From positions 124,001 through 188,000 of the forward strand of contig NZ_JANUQM010000017.1 in the NCBI RefSeq assembly GCF_030386795.1: a DNA stretch of 64,000 nt, given 5' to 3'. The stretch's first letter is position 1. Each line of letters begins with the position of its first letter. Origin of the DNA: Streptomyces sp. S.PNR 29. GTDB taxonomy: Bacteria; Actinomycetota; Actinomycetes; Streptomycetales; Streptomycetaceae. Under the pieces are notes generated by a model. The model was not told the origin of the DNA, did no database searches, and was given only the letters and a program-made list of their open reading frames with translations. Both the position numbers and the translations under genes were made by a program. This document shows positions 34,091-42,284 of the stretch, one piece after another.

Positions 34091-34138
34091 ACTACAGATG
34101 TAGTTCGATGACATCGCCGACCTTACTACAGATGTAGT
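34091..34138. promoter_or_regulatory. Duplicated 14-bp palindromic operator
   Basis: ACTACAGATGTAGT occurs identically at 34091-34104 and 34125-34138, offset by 34 bases. Each is a perfect palindrome around a GA centre. The second copy overlaps the likely -35 of the tetR gene, and the pair covers the divergent monooxygenase promoter region. Confidence 0.7.
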
Positions 34139-34159
34139 GAGAGAGGTAGGTTGACGTCC

Positions 34160-34750
34160 ATGTCCGTACGCACCGCGGGCGCCGCGCGCGCCGATCTCGT
34201 CGCCGACACCGCTCTGGCCCTGCTCGCCGAGCGCGGCATGCGCGGGCTCACCCACCGGGCGGTCGACGAGGCGGCCGGCCTTCCGCAGGGCTCCACGTCC
34301 AACCTCGCGCGCACCCGGCAGGCGCTGCTGGAGCTGGCGGTGCGGCGCCTCGCCGAGCGGGAGGCGCGTGTGCTGGCGCTGCACGAGATGCCGGACCCAC
34401 GCGCCGGCCTGGACTCCCTGGTGGACGCGCTGGCCCTGGCGACGCACCGCGCCCTCACCCGGAACCGCGAGCTGACCCTCGCCCGCTATGAACTGGCCCT
34501 GGAGGCGACACGCCGCCCGGAGCTGCGGTCCTACTTCGACGCGACCGGCGCGCGCTTCCGCGACCAGCTCGGCGCCCTCGTCACCGCGATGGGCTCGACG
34601 GACCCGGCCCGGCATGTGCTGTCGCTGGTGGCCTGGGCGGACGGGCTGATGTTCTCCTGCGTGGCCGGGTCGTTCAGCGCTCAGGTGCCACGCCTGGAGG
34701 AGGTACGGGCGGGGCTGCGCGAGCTGCTGAGCGGCATGCTTCTCGACTGA
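34160..34750 (+). CDS. TetR-family regulator of the divergent monooxygenase
   Basis: A 196-residue TetR-type repressor. The helix-turn-helix occupies residues about 10-55 (LLAERGMRGLTHRAVDEAAG, then STSNLARTRQALLELA), and the all-helical C-terminal half is the ligand domain. The absence of the usual YYHF segment (here TSNLART) places it in a subgroup often beside flavoprotein hydroxylases. ATG 34160 follows TAGGTT (34147-34152) by seven bases; AGAGAGG could be a ribosome binding site instead. It is divergent from the FAD monooxygenase with duplicated operators between them. Confidence 0.85.
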   Translation: MSVRTAGAARADLVADTALALLAERGMRGLTHRAVDEAAGLPQGSTSNLARTRQALLELAVRRLAEREARVLALHEMPDPRAGLDSLVDALALATHRALTRNRELTLARYELALEATRRPELRSYFDATGARFRDQLGALVTAMGSTDPARHVLSLVAWADGLMFSCVAGSFSAQVPRLEEVRAGLRELLSGMLLD

Positions 34751-34775
34751 AAACTCATGGTGTGGGTCGGGCGAG

Positions 34776-35306
34776 GTGGGTGACGATACGGAGATGACCA
34801 CCGAACGACATGAACCCGCCAACACCGCCGACGAACGCACCATGCTGGAGGGCTGGCTGGCCTATCACCGGCAGACCCTCGCGTGGAAGTGCGAGGGCCT
34901 GAGCGACGCGCAGCTCAGGACCGCCTCGGTGGAGCCGTCCGAACTGTCTCTCATGGGTCTGGTGCGGCACATGGCGGAGGTGGAGCGGGGCTGGTTCCGC
35001 AAGGTACTCGCGGACGACGACGCCGGCCCGATCTACTACAGCGAGGCCGACCCGGACGGCGAGTTCCACCTCACCGAGGCGGACACCTGGCAGGAGGCGT
35101 ACGCCACCTGGCAGGCCGAGATCGAGATCGCCCGGCGCAACGCGGCCCGCTTCGGTCTGGACGACATCTCCGAGGGCAGGCACCGCCGCACCGGCGAGCG
35201 GTACAACCTGCGCTGGATCTACACGCACATGATCGAGGAGTACGCGCGGCACAACGGCCACGCCGACCTGATCCGCGAGCGCCTCGACGGCGCCACCGGC
35301 GACTGA
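34776..35306 (+). CDS. DinB/DUF664 family protein
   Basis: A protein of about 170-176 residues with the four-helix DinB/DUF664 fold, typical of thiol-dependent enzymes such as mycothiol S-transferases. Candidate metal ligands are the His of GLVRHMAEVERGWF (about residues 61-74) and of IYTHMIEEYARHNGHADLIR (about 149-168), matching the H-x-x-H pattern of the family. It may conjugate mycothiol to toxic electrophiles. ATG 34794 is a good alternative to GTG 34776. It follows tetR by 25 bases and might be in the same transcript. Confidence 0.82.
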   Translation: MGDDTEMTTERHEPANTADERTMLEGWLAYHRQTLAWKCEGLSDAQLRTASVEPSELSLMGLVRHMAEVERGWFRKVLADDDAGPIYYSEADPDGEFHLTEADTWQEAYATWQAEIEIARRNAARFGLDDISEGRHRRTGERYNLRWIYTHMIEEYARHNGHADLIRERLDGATGD

Positions 35307-35410
35307 CGTCACCCTCGGTATGCGAGAAACCCCCGTGCGGGGACGGAGATCACCCGTACGGGGCATCCTGCGGTGCTCCGCTGTACCCGAAACGCGCCGG
35401 AGTCAGCAGA

Positions 35411-35953
35411 GTGGCGCGGGTGCATCGAACGACGACCACCGCAACGCTCCTGGTGACCGTGGCTGTCTCGGCCCTCTCCGGCTGTATGACCGTCCGGCAC
35501 CCGCCCGTGCCCGGCCCGCCGACGGCGTTACGTCCACCGGCGGCCCCGTCCGCGCCGGTGGTGCGGCGTCCGGACGTCCGGTCAGGGCCGCAAGTCGTGC
35601 AGGCCCCGGCCCGCGAGGCCCTGGAACTCATCGTCTCCTCCCGGCGCCCGGAACGGACCCCGCCCACGGCCGCACCGGAGGGTACGGCCCCCGCCGGGGC
35701 CCCGGCGCCCTCGCCGAAGCGGAAACCGCCCGCCGCTCGCCCGAAACCGCACCCCCGGCCGGACCGACCCCGCCCCCGCGAACTCGTACCCCCTCACCCG
35801 CAATGGCCGCACGCCGAGATGCCCGACACCGCCGAGTCGGTCCGCAAGAACGTCCGCAGGAACACCGACGTGTGCGCGCTCGGCAGAAAGTACGGCGGCT
35901 GGCGGGCGGACAGCCCGGAGGCGACGATCTGCCGGCAGACGTACGGCCGCTGA
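35411..35953 (+). CDS. Secreted Pro-rich lipoprotein
   Basis: A 180-residue predicted lipoprotein. A short basic start is followed by a hydrophobic stretch TATLLVTVAVSALSGC, with lipobox LSGC at residues 22-25. The next 110 residues are Pro/Arg/Ala-rich and probably unstructured, and a short C-terminal domain (about 130-180) has two Cys (TDVCALGRKYGGW...ATICRQTYGR) likely forming a disulfide. The C-terminal piece recurs in streptomycete surface proteins, but its function is unknown. GTG 35411 is used; GTG 35420 is possible. Confidence 0.7.
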   Translation: MARVHRTTTTATLLVTVAVSALSGCMTVRHPPVPGPPTALRPPAAPSAPVVRRPDVRSGPQVVQAPAREALELIVSSRRPERTPPTAAPEGTAPAGAPAPSPKRKPPAARPKPHPRPDRPRPRELVPPHPQWPHAEMPDTAESVRKNVRRNTDVCALGRKYGGWRADSPEATICRQTYGR

Positions 35954-35968
35954 GCGACCGCCGCTGAG

Positions 35969-36478
35969 CTACGGCCGCTGCCGCGGCGGCGCCCAGCCGG
36001 ACCCCCCGTCGCCCAACCGCGTCTCCAGCCGGCTGATCGCCGCCCACACCCCGTCCCCGTAGCTGTCGTCCCCCAGGGCGTCCGCCGCTCCGCGAGCCCG
36101 GCGCAGATGGGTGCGGGCCGCCTCGGGGTGACCGAGCTTGACGTAGTCGGCGGCGAGGTTCAGGTGCAGCGAGGGATAGAGGGCGCGCACGGCGAGCGCG
36201 CCCTCGTGCTCGGCCAGGGGGTCACCGGTGAGTTCCTCGGCGGCCGTCAGTGCCCGCAGGTCCCAGGCCAGCTCGTCCGCAGGGTCGTCCTGCGTGTCGG
36301 CCAGATAGTGGGCCAGCGTGCAACGGTGCAGCGGGTCGCCGTGCTCGCCCAGCTCCGCCCACAGGCCGAGGAAGCGGTGCCGGGCCTCCTCGCGGTCCCC
36401 GGCGTGGTGCAGCATGACGACCTGCCCGATCCGCGTCAGCACGGCATCCGGTGCCGCCTGCTCCGGTCCCTTGGCCAC
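35969..36478 (-). CDS. TPR-like helical protein
   Basis: A 169-residue soluble, all-helical protein with tetratricopeptide-like pairs (GDREEARHRFLGLWAELGEH, then YPSLHLNLAADYVKLGHPEA, then ARTHLRRARGAADAL). I know it as a streptomycete hypothetical. It probably mediates a protein-protein contact; no partner is visible. GTG 36478 is supported by GGAGG five to six bases upstream. It converges on the lipoprotein gene. Confidence 0.7.
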   Translation of the reverse strand: MAKGPEQAAPDAVLTRIGQVVMLHHAGDREEARHRFLGLWAELGEHGDPLHRCTLAHYLADTQDDPADELAWDLRALTAAEELTGDPLAEHEGALAVRALYPSLHLNLAADYVKLGHPEAARTHLRRARGAADALGDDSYGDGVWAAISRLETRLGDGGSGWAPPRQRP

Positions 36479-36596
36479 CGTGTCCTCCGCGCACTCGCCG
36501 GTCGTCCCGGACGACGCTAGCGGCAGCCATCGGCAATCCCGGTCAGGCGCCTCCGTACGACACGGGACCGGCCCGGTGGACCTGCCCCCGCGCCGC

Positions 36597-37280
36597 TCAG
36601 CCCAGGTTCGGCACGGCCCAGTCGATCGGCTCGTGGCCCTGCCGGGCGATCGCCTCGTTGATCTGTGTGAACGGGCGGGAACCGAAGAACTTCTTCGCCG
36701 ACAGGGGCGAGGGGTGCGCGCCCTTGACCACCGCGTGCCGGGTCTCGTCGATCAGCGGCAGCTTCTTCTGCGCGTAGTTGCCCCACAGCACGAACACCGC
36801 CGGGTCGGGGCGGTCGGCCACCGCGCGGATCACGGCGTCGGTGAACTTCTCCCAGCCCCGGCCCTTGTGCGAGTTGGCCTCGCCGCCCCGGACCGTGAGC
36901 ACCGCGTTGAGCAGCAGGACGCCCTGCCGGGCCCACGGCATCAGATAGCCGTTGTCCGGGATCGGCGTGCCCAGCTCCTCGTGCATCTCCTTGTAGATGT
37001 TCCGCAGGGACGGCGGGACCTTCACTCCCGGACGGACCGAGAAGCACAGACCGTGGCCCTGGCCCTCGCCGTGGTACGGGTCCTGGCCGAGGATGAGCAC
37101 CTTCACCTGGTCGTACGGCGTGGCGTCGAGCGCGGCGAAGACCTCCTCGCGCGGCGGATAGACGGGACCCTTCGCCCGCTCCTCCTCGACGAACTCCGTC
37201 AGCTCCTTGAAGTAGGGCTGCTGCAGTTCGTCACCCAGCACGGCACGCCAGGACTCGGGCAGCATGGCGATGTCGGTCAC
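36597..37280 (-). CDS. ung: Uracil-DNA glycosylase, family 1
   Basis: A 227-residue enzyme that excises uracil from DNA in base-excision repair. The water-activating motif GQDPYH has its Asp at residue 67; FSVRPGVKVPPSLRNIYKE (uracil-binding and Pro-rich loop) and HPSPLSA (minor-groove intercalation loop) are intact. The length is typical. In the high-GC genome, where cytosine deamination is costly, Ung is expected. It appears monocistronic. Confidence 0.97.
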   Translation of the reverse strand: MTDIAMLPESWRAVLGDELQQPYFKELTEFVEEERAKGPVYPPREEVFAALDATPYDQVKVLILGQDPYHGEGQGHGLCFSVRPGVKVPPSLRNIYKEMHEELGTPIPDNGYLMPWARQGVLLLNAVLTVRGGEANSHKGRGWEKFTDAVIRAVADRPDPAVFVLWGNYAQKKLPLIDETRHAVVKGAHPSPLSAKKFFGSRPFTQINEAIARQGHEPIDWAVPNLG

Positions 37281-37385
37281 GTCAACTTCCTTACGCTGTG
37301 CGGTCGCTTCAGGCCACAGAACCTACAGGCGACCACTGACAACGGACCCCACGGGCCGGAAGCCGACGCCGTCGACCCGTCCTGG

Positions 37386-38972
37386 CTACCAGCTGGTCTT
37401 CCTGTGCAGCTCCCACATCATCATGATCGTCGCCGGGTCCAGCGCCCGCTCCACGCCCGAGATGTCCTCGCTGGCGGCCGCGTACTGCTTGCCCTGCCAC
37501 AGCGGCAGCAGCCGCGCGTCCTCCACGAGGATCTGCTGGGCCTCCTCGAACTCCTTCACCACGTTCCCGCGGTCGCTCTCGGCGCGCGACCGGGGCAGCA
37601 GGTCGTCGGTGATCCTGGGTTCCGGATACGGCGTACCGAGCGCGTTCTGCTCGCCGACGAAGGGCGCGATGAAGTTCTCGGCATCCGGGAAGTCGGGGAA
37701 CCAGCCGCGCCCGAACACCGGGTATTCGCCCTTCTGGTAGCCCTCGACGTAGGTCTTCCAGGGGCGGCTCTTGAGAGTGACCTTGAACAGGCCGGAGTCC
37801 TCCAGCTGACGCTTGAGCTCGGCGAACTCCAGGGCGGTCTCGGAGCCGTAGCGGTCGGTCGTGTACCACAGGGTGAGCGGGACGGGCCCGCTGATGCCCG
37901 CCTCGGAGAGGATCTTGCGGGCCTTGGGGACGCTGGGGTCGCCGTAGTCGTCGAAGAAGCCCGTGGTGTGGCCGGTGAGGCCCTTGGGGACCATGGAGTA
38001 CAGCGGGTCGACGGTGTCCTTGTAGATCTTGTGGGCGATCGCCGACCGGTCGACGACCTGCGCGACGGCCCGGCGCACGGCCTTCTTCTGCGCCCACGGG
38101 TCCTTCGGGTTGAACACCAGGTAGTTGATGTCGGTGCCGGAGCCCTCGATCAGCTGGATGTCCTGCTCCTTGGCCGTCCTGCCCTGGAGGTCGATGATGT
38201 CGCCGGCGGCGAGACCGCGGTAGGTCACCTGGATCTGCTTGTCCCGCAGCGCCTTGACCATGGTGCCCGAGTCCTGGAAGTAGCGGATGGTCACCGCGTC
38301 GTTCTCGCGCTTCGCGAAGCCCTTGTAGCGGTCGTTGCCGACCAGCTCGGCCTGCTTGCCCTCCTGGTACGACTTGAGGGTGTAGGGCCCGGAGCCGACG
38401 ATGCCGCTGCTCTTGCGCAGGGAGTTCGCCGGGTAGCTGTCGGGGTCCACGATCGACATCGCGGGCGTGGCGAGCACGAACGGGAACGTGGCGTCGGGCT
38501 TGTTCAGGTGGAAGACCACCTCGTGCTCGCTGGGCGCCTGGACGCGGTCGAGGCTGCCCAGCAGGCCGGCGGGACCACCGTTGATGTTGATGTCCCTGAT
38601 GCGGTCGATCGAGTACTTCACGGCCCGGGCGTCGAGGGTGTTCCCGTTGGAGAATCTCAGGCCGTCGCGCAGCTCGCAGCGGTACACCTGGTTCGACTTG
38701 TCGGTGAAGGCGCAGCTCTCGGCGGCGTCCGGCTGCGGCGTGGTCGCCCCGTTCGGATAGCTGAGCAAGGTCTGGTAGACGTTGCGGAACAGCTCCCAGG
38801 AGCTGTCCCAGGAGGCGGCAGGGTCCAGCGTGCTGGGGGCACTGGTCGTGCCCACGACGATCGGTCCCTCGTCCTGGGAGGCGTCCGACGACAGGACGCC
38901 GCACCCGGTGACCAGGGACGATATGGACGCGATGGCCGCCACGTTCCGCAGGCATCGGTTCCGGTTGAACAC
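37386..38972 (-). CDS. ABC transporter substrate-binding lipoprotein, family 5 (orphan)
   Basis: A 528-residue solute-binding protein of the DppA/OppA family. The signal ends in lipobox LVTGC (about residues 18-22). VGTTSAPSTLDPAASWDSS, LRDGLRFSNGNTLDARAVKYSIDRI and VGSGPYTLKSYQEG are the family blocks. It binds peptides or similar ligands outside the membrane. GTG 38972 is chosen because GAGGAG lies seven bases upstream; the preceding frame is not a signal peptide. No permease or ATPase genes are adjacent, so it must use subunits encoded elsewhere or act as a sensor. Confidence 0.9.
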   Translation of the reverse strand: MFNRNRCLRNVAAIASISSLVTGCGVLSSDASQDEGPIVVGTTSAPSTLDPAASWDSSWELFRNVYQTLLSYPNGATTPQPDAAESCAFTDKSNQVYRCELRDGLRFSNGNTLDARAVKYSIDRIRDININGGPAGLLGSLDRVQAPSEHEVVFHLNKPDATFPFVLATPAMSIVDPDSYPANSLRKSSGIVGSGPYTLKSYQEGKQAELVGNDRYKGFAKRENDAVTIRYFQDSGTMVKALRDKQIQVTYRGLAAGDIIDLQGRTAKEQDIQLIEGSGTDINYLVFNPKDPWAQKKAVRRAVAQVVDRSAIAHKIYKDTVDPLYSMVPKGLTGHTTGFFDDYGDPSVPKARKILSEAGISGPVPLTLWYTTDRYGSETALEFAELKRQLEDSGLFKVTLKSRPWKTYVEGYQKGEYPVFGRGWFPDFPDAENFIAPFVGEQNALGTPYPEPRITDDLLPRSRAESDRGNVVKEFEEAQQILVEDARLLPLWQGKQYAAASEDISGVERALDPATIMMMWELHRKTSW

Positions 38973-39185
38973 GCGCACGCTCCTCGATCTGCCGTACCAA
39001 GGGTCGGCAGACCATACCGCAGCGTTCCGCCCGCCGGACCTCCCAGGGAGCACGCCTCTTGATCGACTCGGCTGTGACGACGTTGTCATCGGCCTGTGCA
39101 CGTCTCGCGGAGGCGGCAACGAGCCGATTCGTCAGGCCGGCACGGGCGCGTTTCCGTCGGCGCCCGTGCCTCCTGGTCGTGCGGA

Positions 39186-39944
39186 TCAGCCCACGCCGGC
39201 GTTCAGGAAGATGCCGCCGTCGACGACCAGTGTCTGGCCGGTGATCCAGTCGGACTGCTCCGAGGTGAGGAACGCGGCGGCGCCGCCGATGTCGGAGGGC
39301 ACGCCGAGCCGGCCCAGCGGGTAGGCCGCGGCGGCCTCCGCCTCCCGGCCCTCGTACAGGGCCTGCGCGAACTTGGTCTTCACGACGGCCGGGGCGATCG
39401 CGTTGACCCGCACCTTGGGCGCGTACTCGTGCGCGAGCTGCAGGGTCAGGTTGATCATCGCGGCCTTGCTGACCCCGTACGCGCCGATGAACGGCGAGGC
39501 CGAGACGCCCGCGACGGAGGCGATGTTGACGATCGCGCCGCCGCTGTCCTTCTGCCAGGCGTGCCAGGTCCGCTGGGCGAAGCCGAGCGCGGAGATCACG
39601 TTGGTCTCGAAGACCTTGCGCGCCACGTTCAGGTCGAGGTCCGCGATCGGCCCGAACACCGGGTTGGTACCGGCGTTGTTGACCAGGAAGTCGACGCGGC
39701 CGAAGGCCTCCATCGTGCGCTCGACGGCGGCGGCCTGGTGGGCCTCGTCGTGGGCCTTGCCCGCGACGCCGATGACCCGGTCGGCGCCGAGCTTCTCGAC
39801 GGCCTCCTTCAGGGCCTCCTCGTTGCGGCCGGTGATGCACACCCGGTCCCCGCGCGCCACCAGCGCCTCGGCGACGCCGTAACCGATGCCGCGGCTGGCG
39901 CCCGTGACGAGGGCGACCTTGCCGGAGAGTTCCACTGCGGTCAT
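39186..39944 (-). CDS. SDR family reductase (FabG-like)
   Basis: A 252-residue classical SDR. TGASRGIGYGVAEAL (residues 14-28) binds the cofactor, VNNAGTNP (about 88-95) is the NNAG motif, and S and YGVSK (about 155-159) complete the catalytic tetrad. The end, DWITGQTLVVDGGIF, is FabG-like. It probably reduces a 3-oxoacyl or similar ketone with NADPH. It is separated by 12 bases from the next SDR gene, which precedes it on the same strand, so they form a two-gene operon of paralogous reductases. Confidence 0.9.
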   Translation of the reverse strand: MTAVELSGKVALVTGASRGIGYGVAEALVARGDRVCITGRNEEALKEAVEKLGADRVIGVAGKAHDEAHQAAAVERTMEAFGRVDFLVNNAGTNPVFGPIADLDLNVARKVFETNVISALGFAQRTWHAWQKDSGGAIVNIASVAGVSASPFIGAYGVSKAAMINLTLQLAHEYAPKVRVNAIAPAVVKTKFAQALYEGREAEAAAAYPLGRLGVPSDIGGAAAFLTSEQSDWITGQTLVVDGGIFLNAGVG

Positions 39945-39956
39945 GGTGCCGTCCCC

Positions 39957-40718
39957 CTAGTCGAGCGGTCCGCCGGCGACGTACAGCACCTGGCCGGAGA
40001 CGAACCCGGCCGCCTCGCCCGTGAAGAAGGCGATGGCGTTGGCGATGTCCTCCGGCTCGCCGACGCGCTGTACCGGGATCTGGGTCGCGGCGGCGGCCTT
40101 GAAGTCCTCGAATCCCATGCCGACACGGTCGGCGGTGGCCTTGGTCATCTCGGTGGCGATGAAGCCGGGCGCGACGGCGTTGGCGGTGATGCCGAACTTG
40201 CCGAGCTCCTTGGCGAGGGTCTTGGTGAAGCCCTGCAGACCGGCCTTGGCGGCCGAGTAGTTGACCTGGCCGCGGTTGCCGAGCGCGGAGGACGACGACA
40301 GGTTGACGATGCGGCCGAAGCCGGCGTTCACCATGTGCTTCTGGCAGGCCTTCGACATCAGGAAGGCGCCGCGCAGATGCACGTTCATGACGGTGTCCCA
40401 GTCGGAGACGCTCATCTTGAACAGCAGGTTGTCGCGCAGCACGCCCGCGTTGTTGACGAGGATCGTCGGCGCGCCGAGCTCCTCGGCGATGCGCGCGACG
40501 GCCGCCTCGACCTGCGCCTCGTCCGAGACGTCGCAGCCGACCGCGATCGCCTTGCCGCCCGCCGCGGTGATCTTCTCCACGGTGTCCTTGCAGGCCGCCT
40601 CGTCGAGGTCGATCACGGCGACCGCGCGGCCCTCGGCGGCCAGGCGTACGGCGGTGGCGGCGCCGATGCCGCGCGCTGCGCCGGTGACTACGGCGACCCG
40701 CTGCTCAGTGGTGGACAT
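39957..40718 (-). CDS. SDR family 3-oxoacyl reductase (FabG-like)
   Basis: A 253-residue SDR with TGAARGIGAATAVRL (residues about 12-26), CDVSDEAQV, VNNAGVLRDNLLFKM (about 88-102), the catalytic Ser in NLSSSS and YSAAK (about 153-157). The NNAGVLRDN stretch is typical of FabG/PhaB-like 3-oxoacyl-CoA or -ACP reductases. ATG 40718 follows CGAGGAGAAG. It is first in the two-gene SDR operon. An AGCG-AC-CGCT palindrome (40774-40783) upstream could be the site of a TetR-type acyl-metabolism regulator. Confidence 0.9.
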   Translation of the reverse strand: MSTTEQRVAVVTGAARGIGAATAVRLAAEGRAVAVIDLDEAACKDTVEKITAAGGKAIAVGCDVSDEAQVEAAVARIAEELGAPTILVNNAGVLRDNLLFKMSVSDWDTVMNVHLRGAFLMSKACQKHMVNAGFGRIVNLSSSSALGNRGQVNYSAAKAGLQGFTKTLAKELGKFGITANAVAPGFIATEMTKATADRVGMGFEDFKAAAATQIPVQRVGEPEDIANAIAFFTGEAAGFVSGQVLYVAGGPLD

Positions 40719-40893
40719 TGCTGCTTCTCCTCGCGCTCGGGATGCGGCTCGTGCGGGGCGGCGCCCTGCGGTGAGCGACCGCTTAGTACCTTCAGCAGAC
40801 GTGACGCTAGAAGCCCTGGCACCCCGTGTCAACGGCCCACCCGGCGCGTGTGATCCATTACCCGGTCCGTGACCCCATCCGTGACCGGACGGG

Positions 40894-41310
40894 TCACTTC
40901 ACCAGCAGCTCCAGCAGCCGCTCCGCCTCGGCCGCCGGATCGGTGGTGAGTCCGGTGTGCACGGGCCCCGGCTGGACCACCGTGGAGCGGGGTGCGACGA
41001 GCCAGCGGAAACGCCGCCCGGCGTCGTCGTGGGCGGCCTGCCCCGCCGCCGCACCGCCGGTGCACACACCCTCGACGCCACGCAGCGCGGCCCGTACGCC
41101 GGCCACGTCCGCGTTCGGGTCGAGGGCCAGCAGCCTGGTCTCGTCGAGGTGGGTGCGCGCGGCGACGAACGCCTTGGCACGGCAGTACACGAGCACGCCG
41201 GCGTTGACGCACTCGCCGCGCTCCACGCGGGGGACGACGCGCAGCAGGGCGTACTCGAAGACGTCCCGGCCGCCGCCCTGCCCCGCCTTGATGATGTGGC
41301 GCTCGCTCAC
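40894..41310 (-). CDS. DUF3037 family protein
   Basis: A 138-residue cytoplasmic protein matching DUF3037: FEYALLRVVPRVERGECVNAGVLVYCRA (about residues 18-45), then ARTHLDETRLLALDP. The function is unknown. Its start overlaps the stop of the HipA-like kinase by four bases, implying translational coupling. The pairing itself recurs in other bacteria from what I remember, so the two proteins probably work together, perhaps as kinase and substrate or inhibitor. Confidence 0.85.
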   Translation of the reverse strand: MSERHIIKAGQGGGRDVFEYALLRVVPRVERGECVNAGVLVYCRAKAFVAARTHLDETRLLALDPNADVAGVRAALRGVEGVCTGGAAAGQAAHDDAGRRFRWLVAPRSTVVQPGPVHTGLTTDPAAEAERLLELLVK

Positions 41311-42071
41311 TTGGTCTCCTCGATGCCGGTGACGCGCTCATGGATGAGGGCGGCCCGCGCGACCAGCGGCTGCGCGTAGGCCCGCCGGAGGTCGTCCGGT
41401 GTGTCGAAGCCGGGTTCGTCCGCGAGCCACGCGTCCGGGATCTCGGCGGTGACCTCGGCCAGGAGTTCCTCGGTGACGAGGGGCGCGAGGTGCGAGGCGG
41501 CCGAGGCGACATCCGGCGCGAAGGGCGCCAGCGCGTGGTCGGAGGCGTCGTACGGGCGGGCGGCGGAGTTCGACGCGCCCGGCCAGTTGTGGTGCCAGAT
41601 CATGGTCGCGCCGTGGTCGATGAGCCACAGCCCGCCCTGCCACATCAGCAGGTTGGGGTTGCGCCAGGACCGGTCGACGTTGTTCACGAGCGCGTCGAAC
41701 CAGACGATCCGCCCGGCCTCCTCGCGGCTCACCCCGAAGGCGAGGGGGTCGAAGCCGATGGCTCCGGAGAGGAAGTCCATCCCGAGGTTGGTGCCGCCGC
41801 TGGACTTGAGCAGCTCCTGCACCTGCGGATCGGGTTCGCCGAGGCCGAGCACCGGATCCAGGTCGATCGCCACCAGTCGCGGCACCCGGAACCCCAGCCG
41901 GCGGGCGAGCTCTCCGCAGACGACCTCGGCGACGAGCGTCTTGCGGCCCTGTCCCGCACCGGTGAACTTCAGGACGTATGTGCCAAGGTCGTCGACCTCG
42001 ACGAGTCCCGGCAGCGAGCCGCCCTCGCGCAGCGGAGTGATGTAGCGGGTCGCGAAGACTTCCTTGAGCAT
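41307..42071 (-). CDS. Short HipA-like kinase
   Basis: A 254-residue protein with a HipA-type kinase fold. K35 (YVLKFTG) is the likely ATP-binding lysine, NNVDRSWRNPN carries D133 and N138 of the catalytic loop, and LIDHG carries D152 of the metal-binding motif. It lacks the N-terminal HipA domain and no HipB antitoxin adjoins it. HipA phosphorylates glutamyl-tRNA synthetase; the target here is unknown. It forms a coupled pair with DUF3037. ATG 42071 follows TAACCT (42078-42083 on the complement) by six bases, suggesting leaderless translation. Confidence 0.8.
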   Translation of the reverse strand: MLKEVFATRYITPLREGGSLPGLVEVDDLGTYVLKFTGAGQGRKTLVAEVVCGELARRLGFRVPRLVAIDLDPVLGLGEPDPQVQELLKSSGGTNLGMDFLSGAIGFDPLAFGVSREEAGRIVWFDALVNNVDRSWRNPNLLMWQGGLWLIDHGATMIWHHNWPGASNSAARPYDASDHALAPFAPDVASAASHLAPLVTEELLAEVTAEIPDAWLADEPGFDTPDDLRRAYAQPLVARAALIHERVTGIEETK

Positions 42072-42238
42072 CGCCCCAGGTTAATGGGGAGTCCGCGAGG
42101 GACGCGCGAGGCGGCCCGTCTGACCGTCGGACAGGGTGACAGGGAATCGATAACTCCGTTTAATCCGGTCCTCACCCCGAACCCCTCAGGATTTCGACAT
42201 CCTTGAACAGCCGTGACGCACGGTCCGTAACTCTCCTC

Positions 42239-42264
42239 AGATCACGCAAGCAGATCATGTAAGC
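42239..42264 (+). repeat. 13-bp tandem duplication upstream of the Rieske gene
   Basis: AGATCACGCAAGC (42239-42251) is followed immediately by AGATCATGTAAGC (42252-42264), ending 20 bases before the start codon. It may be a regulator half-site pair or simple slippage. Confidence 0.6.
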
Positions 42265-42284
42265 ACCGCGGAAGGAACGTCAGC

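Noticed and set aside
36318..39062. Very long plus-strand open frame (about 900 codons)
   Set aside because: It runs antisense across ung and the substrate-binding lipoprotein gene, with Gly/Val/Arg-rich sequence and no recognisable domain. It is a high-GC shadow.
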